13,985 nt of DNA from an uncultured Maritalea sp. (GTDB taxonomy: Bacteria; Pseudomonadota; Alphaproteobacteria; Rhizobiales; Devosiaceae): positions 1 through 13,985 of the forward strand of contig CAJXLH010000033.1 in assembly GCA_913055925.1 (NCBI GenBank), read 5' to 3'. Numbering within the stretch: the first letter of the stretch is position 1; every line of letters starts with the position of its first letter. Below the pieces are notes generated by a model, which saw only the letters and a program-made list of their open reading frames with translations, did not search any database and had not been told where the DNA came from. The position numbers were made by a program, and so were the translations under genes. Positions 1 to 5,591 of the stretch are shown piece after piece.

Positions 1-1005
1 GAATGTGCGTTGCATGGTCGCTCCCATGTCACCTGCACACAATTTCATTACGCGGTACGGTATATCGAGTGCCTGCATAACCGCTTCAGCACAACCCAGC
101 ATCCGCTCGTGTTCCTCAAGCGATTTGTCAGGTGTCGTCACGGCCACCATTTCGACTTTGAAGAACTGGTGCTGACGCAACATGCCGCGTGTATCCCGGC
201 CTGCAGACCCTGCTTCGGAACGGAAACACGGCGTCAAAGACGTAAAGCGCAATGGCAACTCTTCTTTGCTCATCATGCTTTCACGGACCAAGTTGGTCAA
301 AGAGACTTCAGATGTTGGGATTAACCAGCGATCATCTGTCGTTTGAAACGCATCTTCAGAAAACTTCGGCAGTTGGCCGGTGCCAAACAAAGCCTCTGAG
401 CGCACCAACAAAGGTGCTGAGACCTCAGTAAACCCATGCTCGCGCGTGTGCTTGTCGAGCATAAATTGCCCCAACGCTCTTTCAAGCCGCGCAATCTCGC
501 TTTGAAGCACAACAAAGCGAGAACCGGCGATCTTCGCGGCAACTTCGAAATCCATTTGGCCAAGCGCTTCACCAATTTCGTAATGCTCTTTCGGCGCGAA
601 ATTGAATTGGCGTGGCTCAGAAAATCGACTTCTTTCTACATTGTCGTTTTCGTCTGCACCATCTGGAACGTCATCAAGCAAGAGGTTTGGAAGACTCGCC
701 AGCACGTCGTTTAGCGCCGCTGTCTGCTCGCGTTCTTGTTCTTCGCCAGCTTGAACCTGTGATTTCAGATCGGCCACTTCTTTAAGCAGGGCTTGGGCTT
801 TTTCCTCATCACCTTGGGCTTTCGCTTGACCAATTTGCTTTGACGACGCGTTTCGACGTTCCTGCCATTCATTTAGCTGCTGCACGGTCGCTTTCCGGGC
901 ATCATCCAAGGAAATGATGTTAGCAGATTGCGGCTCAAGGCCACGACGTTTCATGCTCGCATCAAATTGCTCAGGGTTAGTTCGAATCCATTTTACGTCA
1001 AACAT
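1..1005 (-). CDS. serS: Seryl-tRNA synthetase, 3'-truncated by window edge
   Basis: Cytoplasmic class II aminoacyl-tRNA synthetase that charges tRNA-Ser (and tRNA-Sec where present) with serine. The frame is open from an ATG at 1005 to the window edge, giving 335 codons of a family usually near 430. Residues about 27-105 are rich in Glu, Gln, Lys and Ala, as expected for the antiparallel coiled-coil arm that grips the tRNA long variable arm. The catalytic core follows: TSEVSLTNL near 231-239 and class II motif 2, FRSEAGSAGRDTRG, at 261-274 followed by RQHQFFKVE. The last visible residues are GDMGATMQRTF; motif 3 lies outside the window. A GGAGAG-type ribosome-binding site precedes the ATG. 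It is the last gene in view of the leftward run, 66 nt after tatC, which is the usual Hyphomicrobiales position. The truncation is only the window boundary. Confidence 0.97.
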   Translation of the reverse strand, partial: MFDVKWIRTNPEQFDASMKRRGLEPQSANIISLDDARKATVQQLNEWQERRNASSKQIGQAKAQGDEEKAQALLKEVADLKSQVQAGEEQEREQTAALNDVLASLPNLLLDDVPDGADENDNVERSRFSEPRQFNFAPKEHYEIGEALGQMDFEVAAKIAGSRFVVLQSEIARLERALGQFMLDKHTREHGFTEVSAPLLVRSEALFGTGQLPKFSEDAFQTTDDRWLIPTSEVSLTNLVRESMMSKEELPLRFTSLTPCFRSEAGSAGRDTRGMLRQHQFFKVEMVAVTTPDKSLEEHERMLGCAEAVMQALDIPYRVMKLCAGDMGATMQRTF

Positions 1006-1014
1006 AGGTCTCTC

Positions 1015-1027
1015 CGGCGAGTCGCCG
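1015..1027 (-). promoter_or_regulatory. Small GC hairpin just upstream of serS
   Basis: On the minus strand CGGCG, loop ACT, CGCCG forms a 5-bp stem with a 3-nt loop. It lies in the tatC-serS gap, directly before the serS ribosome-binding site (GGAGAG). There is no U-tract, so it is not a typical intrinsic terminator. It is short enough to be chance; any role in serS translation is inference. Confidence 0.3.
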
Positions 1028-1071
1028 TTCGAATTAAATCAATTACGTGATAGTCGGAAGTTGAGTTTTAC

Positions 1072-1884
1072 TCAAGATGTGCCGCTGTCAGCAGCCTCTT
1101 CACGCTTCTTACGCGATCGTTCCACAAACTGAACAGCGAAGATCGAAAGCTCATAAAGCAAGAACACAGGGACAGCGAGACCAATTTGGGTCATTGGCTC
1201 TGGCGGTGTCAAAAATGCTGCCAAAGTCAAAATGGCAACAATCGCATATTTCCGCCAAGCACGAAGATTGCTGGAACCAATCAACTCAGCACGCGCAAGG
1301 AGCGTGAGGACAACGGGCAACTGAAAGCAAAACCCGAATGCCAGCAACAACGTCATAGTCAGATCAAGGTAGTCGCTAACGCGCGTCATCATTTGAATGG
1401 AGGCTTGCCCTGCACCCGTTTGCTCCAATGAGAGGAAGAAACGCATGGCGAGTGGCATAACGCCAAAATAAACTAGTGAAGCGCCGATGATGAAAAGGAT
1501 TGGCGTTGCCACCAAGTACGGCAAAAATGCCGAACGTTCATTCTTGTAGAGCCCCGGCGCAACAAACATATAAACCTGTGAGGCAATCACCGGAAACGCA
1601 AGGAAAATCGCAGCAAACAAAGCGACCTTCAGTTGCGTAAAGAAGAACTCTTGCGGGGCGGTAAAAATCAGTTCGACGTCTTCAATATTTCCCACAGCGC
1701 GTTCAAACGGGCCAAGAAGAATATTGAAAATCGGGTTTGCGACGAAAAAGCAAATCACAAACAGAACAGCAATTGCGAGACATGAGTATATGAGGCGTTG
1801 GCGCAGCTCGATGAGGTGCTCCATCAATGGCGCTTCGCTTTTGCTCACTTCGTCATCGTTTTTGTTTTCAATGAGCTCGGTCAT
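1072..1884 (-). CDS. tatC: Sec-independent protein translocase TatC
   Basis: Polytopic inner-membrane core of the Tat exporter. With TatB it binds twin-arginine signal peptides and recruits TatA to move folded proteins across the membrane. The 270 residues match the family length. The cytoplasmic N-terminal signature MEHLIELRQRL is at 21-31, and a conserved periplasmic-loop/TM glutamate region (APQEFFF) is near 76-82. Hydrophobic segments lie at about 32-57, 85-110, 122-148, 170-196, 211-226 and 233-252, giving the expected six. TPPEPMTQ at 226-233 matches the TPP(D/E) motif before the last helix. The C-terminal tail is short and charged. The ATG overlaps the tatB stop as ATGA (1881-1884), indicating translational coupling. 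An N-terminal extension of about 18 acidic/polar residues precedes the signature. Confidence 0.98.
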   Translation of the reverse strand: MTELIENKNDDEVSKSEAPLMEHLIELRQRLIYSCLAIAVLFVICFFVANPIFNILLGPFERAVGNIEDVELIFTAPQEFFFTQLKVALFAAIFLAFPVIASQVYMFVAPGLYKNERSAFLPYLVATPILFIIGASLVYFGVMPLAMRFFLSLEQTGAGQASIQMMTRVSDYLDLTMTLLLAFGFCFQLPVVLTLLARAELIGSSNLRAWRKYAIVAILTLAAFLTPPEPMTQIGLAVPVFLLYELSIFAVQFVERSRKKREEAADSGTS

Positions 1885-2576
1885 TTAGCGTCTCCGCTTT
1901 TCGCCGTAGTTGTTTTGCGTGTGGTCGTCCGCTTGGCCGCAGGCTTTTTTGTGGCAGTTTTTTTGGCTGCTGGTTTGCGCGTCGCCGGTTTGCGAGCGGT
2001 CGTAGATTTCGCGGCCGTTTTCTTTGCAGCAGGCTTTCGCGCAGCCGTTGTCCGTTTTGCTGCTGGTTTTTTCGCGGTTGCTGGTTTTGTCTCTGCCTTC
2101 GCGGTTTGCTCAGCTTTTGCTGCAGCCTCCGCTTCCGCGGCCCGCTTTTTAGCCTGCTTCTCCTGTGCCGCTGCAATCGCGGCCTTCATGCTATCAGCTG
2201 CAGCGTTAGTTTTCGGCTGGCCCTCCGGTTCCATACCAACGGCTTCGCGGATTTCATCCGCAACACTCTCCGCGCCCTCGGTTTTTGGCTTCAACGCGCC
2301 GCTAGGACGCACACCATCATCGTCCATCACATTGAACTGATTTGTCAGTTCTTCGTGTGTGTTTTTAAGCGGGTCGGTTATGGACTTTTTGATGTCATTG
2401 ACTTCGTCAAGCGCGGCAACTTTGTTGATTTCGCGCTTGAAATCGTTGCCCATGCGCCGAATGGTTCCAAACGCCTTGCCCAACTGCCGCAGCAACGCGG
2501 GCAAATCCTTCGGCCCAACAACGATCAACGCAATCGCTGCCACCACGAGCATTTCGCTCCAGCCAATATTAAACAT
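1881..2576 (-). CDS. tatB: Sec-independent protein translocase TatB with long basic tail
   Basis: Single-span partner of TatC in the Tat receptor complex. The 231 residues are longer than enterobacterial TatB (about 170). The order is: N-terminal transmembrane helix about 4-20 ending in VVGPKDLP (the TatB hinge, Gly-Pro at 21-22), an amphipathic helix about 24-60, and a charged cytoplasmic region. Next comes an Ala/Glu/Lys-rich stretch (about 126-163) that may be helical. Last is a strongly basic low-complexity tail (about 164-226) built on repeated KPAAK units at 170, 181, 201 and 211, with a variant KPATR at 196. The FNIGWSEML start is typical of TatB. The ATG at 2576 lies 59 nt after tatA with an AAGGGA-like ribosome-binding site. 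The stop overlaps the tatC start by 4 nt. Confidence 0.96.
   Translation of the reverse strand: MFNIGWSEMLVVAAIALIVVGPKDLPALLRQLGKAFGTIRRMGNDFKREINKVAALDEVNDIKKSITDPLKNTHEELTNQFNVMDDDGVRPSGALKPKTEGAESVADEIREAVGMEPEGQPKTNAAADSMKAAIAAAQEKQAKKRAAEAEAAAKAEQTAKAETKPATAKKPAAKRTTAARKPAAKKTAAKSTTARKPATRKPAAKKTATKKPAAKRTTTRKTTTAKSGDAK
1899..2087 (-). repeat. Lys/Ala/Pro/Thr low-complexity repeat in tatB
   Basis: This segment encodes TatB residues 164-226. Four KPAAK units and one KPATR are separated by Thr/Ala/Arg/Lys-rich spacers, giving a degenerate period of roughly 10-11 residues. The composition resembles histone H1 and AlgP-type bacterial tails. The DNA repeats are imperfect, and slippage variation between strains is plausible but not visible here. 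Confidence 0.75.
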
Positions 2577-2635
2577 CTGGACCGTCCCTTAGCTAGCGCC
2601 TTCTGTGCGACGCGAACTGAAAAAGGCTCTAAAGC

Positions 2636-2830
2636 TTAGCTTTTGTCTTTTTCGGCTTCTTCTTTTTTCACATCAATTTCCGCGACTTGCTTTTCTTCGT
2701 CAGCCATGCCTTTGCGGAACGCCTTGATGCCAGAAGCGACTTCGCCCATCATGCCTGCGATTTTGCCGCGGCCGAACAACAAAATTGCTGCGACAGCGAT
2801 AATCAAAATACCCCAAGGACCTGGATTCAT
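2636..2830 (-). CDS. tatA: Sec-independent protein translocase TatA
   Basis: Small single-span protein that oligomerises to form the Tat translocation element. It has 64 residues. The N-terminal transmembrane helix is at about 5-19, followed by the FGRGKI hinge at 19-24, an amphipathic helix with GEVASGIKAFRKGM (29-42), and a Lys/Glu-rich cytoplasmic tail. I chose the ATG at 2830 because the family motif starts right there and GAGGAG lies 7 nt upstream; the 20 upstream in-frame codons do not resemble TatA. The polar residue (Gln or His) common near position 8 of the TatA helix is replaced by Gly in this sequence (PWGILII). It is the first gene of tatABC, separated from the preceding ABC gene by 66 nt containing a stem-loop. 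Confidence 0.96.
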   Translation of the reverse strand: MNPGPWGILIIAVAAILLFGRGKIAGMMGEVASGIKAFRKGMADEEKQVAEIDVKKEEAEKDKS

Positions 2831-2849
2831 GGCTCTACTCCTCATCGTA

Positions 2850-2870
2850 TCGCGCGATATTGCCGCGCGA
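2850..2870 (-). promoter_or_regulatory. GC-rich stem-loop in the tatA leader
   Basis: On the minus strand TCGCGCG pairs perfectly with CGCGCGA around a 7-nt loop (GCAATAT). The hairpin lies between the ABC ATPase stop and the tatA start and ends 19 nt before the tatA ATG, just upstream of its GAGGAG ribosome-binding site. No U-tract follows. It could be a processing or stabilising element that sets tatABC apart from the upstream genes, or a DNA-level palindromic operator; the sequence cannot decide. Confidence 0.5.
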
Positions 2871-2896
2871 ACTAACACATTGCTATTCAAATATGA

Positions 2897-4012
2897 TCAA
2901 TTGGCGTCAAACACAAGAACATGATCAAGGTTTATTGCGATATATACGTCTTCTCCGGTATGGATTTGCTCTCCAACGGGTTGACGTAGCTGCAAAGGTC
3001 GCTCCAATCCACTCACGGCAACCTCAATCATATCAACACCCAGTGCTGAGTGTTTGTTGACCACCCGGCCCAAAGTGCCAGCCTTTTTGTTGAGATTGAC
3101 CGAGCCAGAGGGGCGCAGCGCAATCACAATCTTACTACCATCCGCTTTTCCGACGACAGGCACTTTACCAAAAGGCGTTTCAGCGGAATTGTTGTTCACT
3201 ACAGCAGAAAACTCGCTTAAAGGCGAAAAGAACCGCGCGACTTCAATGTTCTTCGGCGAGTAGTAGATTTCGTCACATGTGCCAATTTGCGCGATCTTAC
3301 CTTCATCAAGCAGCGCAATTTTGTCGCCAAAAAGCATTGCTTCTTCAGGATCGTGTGTGACGATCAGACATGTCGCGCGTGTCTCGCGCAGAACTGCGAG
3401 TGTTTCAGCACGAACAGCCTCACGCAGTCGAGCATCAAGCGAAGAAAAAGGTTCGTCCAAAAGCACAAGACCGGGTTTCGGCGCAACAGAGCGTGCCAGC
3501 GCGAGTCTTTGTTGCTGCCCACCAGATAGCTGGCTTGGATAGTCGGCCCATCTGTCTGCCAGTCCAACACGTCGAAGAGCCTGTAATGCTTGGTTTTTCG
3601 CTTCATTTCGACCAAGCGATTTTAGCCCATATGTCACGTTTTCTAGGATCGACATGTGTGGGAACAAAGCGAAGTCCTGAAACATCAAGCCGACACCACG
3701 TTTTTCGGGGCGTATGCTTACTTTTGCGGATGAAACGATCTTGTTATTGATCTTAATGCTGCCCGCATCGATATCCTGCAAACCCGCTGTTGCCCGCAAA
3801 ATCGTTGATTTGCCTGAACCGGATGAGCCTAGCAAACAAAGGATTTCGCCAGGCGCTGTAGAAAAGCTCGTACCACGCAAAATCTTGCGACCGCCGATTT
3901 CGCAGTGCACATCCTCGAATTCAAGGGCTGAGGCAAAGCTGATGCCGGTACTACCGCGCGGTCCCCAAACTTCGTTTTCGCTGGGTTGATTGCTTAATGG
4001 TTCAAGCGTCAT
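2897..4012 (-). CDS. ABC transporter ATP-binding protein, FbpC/PotA-like
   Basis: Cytoplasmic ATPase subunit of an ABC importer of the CUT1/iron/spermidine class, 371 residues. Visible motifs: Walker A GSSGSGKST at 62-70, Q-loop Q112 in LMFQDFALFPHM, signature LSGGQQQRLALARS at 152-165, Walker B GLVLLDEPFSSLDA with D176/E177, and H-loop H210 in IVTHD. The region from about 264 has the beta-rich look of a TOBE substrate or regulatory domain (IALRPSGSV near 297-305). The layout is closest to ferric-iron FbpC, but the substrate is not proven. No permease or binding-protein gene lies in the window, so it is an orphan ATPase. The ATG overlaps the end of scpB by 11 nt with only a weak ribosome-binding site, suggesting coupled translation. 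About 29 residues precede the conserved ABC fold. This gene is not part of the usual scpB-tatA order. Confidence 0.92.
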   Translation of the reverse strand: MTLEPLSNQPSENEVWGPRGSTGISFASALEFEDVHCEIGGRKILRGTSFSTAPGEILCLLGSSGSGKSTILRATAGLQDIDAGSIKINNKIVSSAKVSIRPEKRGVGLMFQDFALFPHMSILENVTYGLKSLGRNEAKNQALQALRRVGLADRWADYPSQLSGGQQQRLALARSVAPKPGLVLLDEPFSSLDARLREAVRAETLAVLRETRATCLIVTHDPEEAMLFGDKIALLDEGKIAQIGTCDEIYYSPKNIEVARFFSPLSEFSAVVNNNSAETPFGKVPVVGKADGSKIVIALRPSGSVNLNKKAGTLGRVVNKHSALGVDMIEVAVSGLERPLQLRQPVGEQIHTGEDVYIAINLDHVLVFDAN

Positions 4013-4703
4013 CTTCGCTCAATTCGCTCAATAGATCTTCACCGTGATCATCTGCATCAAGCGGGTCCTCATTGTCAAACAAATCACCGTCATTTGGCGA
4101 CGGGACTGCAAAGTCCGGCGGAAGATTTCCAGAAAGCAGTCCAGCACCCTTGAGTTCGTTAAGTCCCGGAAGGTCTGTGATGTTTTCGAGGCCGAAATGG
4201 TCAAGAAACTCAGAGGTTGTGCCGTACGTAACCGGTCGCCCGGGCGTCCGCCGGCGGCCGCGCATACGCACCCAACCAGCTTCCATCAACACATCCAGCG
4301 AACCCTTGGATGTGGCAACTCCGCGCACCTCTTCGATTTCAGATCGTGTAACAGGTTGATGGTAGGCAACGATTGCCAAAATTTCCAACGCAGAGCGTCC
4401 AAGTGGTTTGCGCTCGGTTTCTTCGCGACGAAGCAGAAATGCAAGATCTTCTGCGGTTCGAAAGGCGTAACCATCACCTCTGCGTACCAAGTTTACACCC
4501 GCATTTTGGTATTTTTTCGTGAGGGCATCCACCAACGCCGCTAGGTCAGCATTATCCGAAAGGAATGGTCGTGCATCGTCAAGGTCCATCGGAGATGTCG
4601 CGGCGAAGAGCAGCGCCTCCAGAACACGCATGTTCCGGGCAAAAATCTCGTCAGCCTCCATTGCTGCGATGCCTTGTTGGATATGGTCTTCGTTTTCATC
4701 CAT
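4002..4703 (-). CDS. scpB: Segregation and condensation protein B
   Basis: Winged-helix dimer that binds the ScpA kleisin and completes the Smc-ScpAB condensin for chromosome organisation. The 233 residues include a first winged-helix domain at about 24-95 (RVLEALLFAATSP). The second has the family hallmark: LEILAIVAYHQPVTR at 106-120, then GVATSKG, then RGRRRTPGRPVTYGTTSEF at 148-166, then DLPGLNELK near 177-185. The C-terminus (about 203-233) is a highly acidic low-complexity tail. Start ATG at 4703 has a good GAAGGA ribosome-binding site and overlaps the scpA stop by 8 nt. The end overlaps the ABC ATPase start by 11 nt, so all three are probably translated from one message. Confidence 0.96.
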   Translation of the reverse strand: MDENEDHIQQGIAAMEADEIFARNMRVLEALLFAATSPMDLDDARPFLSDNADLAALVDALTKKYQNAGVNLVRRGDGYAFRTAEDLAFLLRREETERKPLGRSALEILAIVAYHQPVTRSEIEEVRGVATSKGSLDVLMEAGWVRMRGRRRTPGRPVTYGTTSEFLDHFGLENITDLPGLNELKGAGLLSGNLPPDFAVPSPNDGDLFDNEDPLDADDHGEDLLSELSEDDA

Positions 4704-5493
4704 CGGACTTTTTCCTTCGCATCATCAACGGCGCAAACGCTTGATTTTGCCTCAATTCGATGTGCCCCTGCCGAACCATCTCCAAACTCGCGGTGAAACT
4801 TGACGCCAAAGCTGTAGCGCGCTCCTCCGGAAGTTCTAAATACTCCGAAAGGCAAACATGCAATGGCACCCAATCCGCCCCCTCGCCGATCAAACGCCGC
4901 AAAATGTCTTCTGCATCCTGCAATGACCAAACCGTTCTAGTTGTTGGTGCATATTCTGCCGGGATTTGGCGCTCGCGCTGAACAGAATAGGCCTGCAGCA
5001 AATCATAGTAAGTCGCTTCCCACTCTGAGATTTTCGTTGTGACAACTTGTTCAGGGCTTCCCGAGGCAAAAATCTCTTTGCCGAGCTGCGGTCTATTGAT
5101 GAGTTTTGCCGCGGCGTCCCTCATTGCCTCAAGTCGCTTCAACCGGAACTGAAGCAATGCCGCCATTTCTTCACCAGACGGCTCATCGCCATCATCATCC
5201 TGCGGCACCATCAAGCGGCTTTTAAGAAAAGTCAGCCATGCAGCCATCACCAAATAGTCAGCCGCGATCTCGATGCGGCGTTCGCGCAGCGTATCAATAA
5301 AGCTCAGATATTGTTCAGCAAGTGCCAACACTGAAATATTGACGAGGTCCACCTTTTGCTTGCGGGCGAGGTCAAGCAAAAGATCGAGTGGTCCCTCGTA
5401 ACCATCGACGTCAACATACATCACGCCGCCGCGCTCAGCGCTCGGCGGATGCTTGTCTTCGATGAAATCGTCTTGATGGCCTGAGTTTGCCAT
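4696..5493 (-). CDS. scpA: Segregation and condensation protein A (kleisin)
   Basis: Kleisin subunit that bridges the Smc heads and binds ScpB dimers. From the ATG at 5493 it has 265 residues. The N-terminal Smc-neck-binding helix region carries the ScpA signature YEGPLDLLLDLARKQKVDL (about 32-50), followed by AADYLVMAAWLTFLKSRLM (about 77-95). The C-terminal winged helix, with LEMVRQGHIELRQNQAF near 238-254, contacts the Smc head. The frame stays open to a TTG at 5547. I prefer ATG 5493 because GAAGGG sits just upstream, the TTG has no ribosome-binding site, and a strong stem-loop lies immediately before the TTG. It overlaps scpB by 8 nt. The upstream neighbour is the SPOR gene, where nagZ would normally lie. 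Confidence 0.95.
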   Translation of the reverse strand: MANSGHQDDFIEDKHPPSAERGGVMYVDVDGYEGPLDLLLDLARKQKVDLVNISVLALAEQYLSFIDTLRERRIEIAADYLVMAAWLTFLKSRLMVPQDDDGDEPSGEEMAALLQFRLKRLEAMRDAAAKLINRPQLGKEIFASGSPEQVVTTKISEWEATYYDLLQAYSVQRERQIPAEYAPTTRTVWSLQDAEDILRRLIGEGADWVPLHVCLSEYLELPEERATALASSFTASLEMVRQGHIELRQNQAFAPLMMRRKKSDG

Positions 5494-5550
5494 GCGCCCT
5501 TCCCAATGTCCTTTTAGGAGTTTGGCCAATGAAGGGAACGCTGACAAGCT

Positions 5551-5576
5551 GGAGTGGCGACAAAAGCCGCCAATCC
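5551..5576 (-). promoter_or_regulatory. Stem-loop between the SPOR gene and scpA
   Basis: On the minus strand GGA, T, TGGCGGC, loop TTTT, GTCGCCA, C, TCC forms a hairpin: a 7-bp stem with one G-U pair and a tetraloop, extended by 3 bp beyond a 1x1 mismatch. It begins 15 nt after the SPOR stop codon. AGCTTG follows instead of a U-run, so it is not a canonical intrinsic terminator. It may attenuate transcription or protect the 3' end of the upstream message. Confidence 0.45.
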
Positions 5577-5591
5577 ACTAGAAATTCAAGG

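Noticed and set aside
1798..2340. 180-codon plus-strand open frame opposite tatB
   Set aside because: It is the antisense shadow of the Ala/Lys-rich tatB tail (Val/Ala/Phe-rich low complexity) with no recognisable domain.
2831..2890. 20-residue N-terminal extension of TatA
   Set aside because: TatA homology starts exactly at the ATG at 2830 with GAGGAG in front; the extension runs through the hairpin.
5494..5547. scpA starting at TTG 5547 (283 residues)
   Set aside because: There is no ribosome-binding site before the TTG and a stem-loop lies directly upstream; ATG 5493 has GAAGGG and gives a normal-length ScpA.
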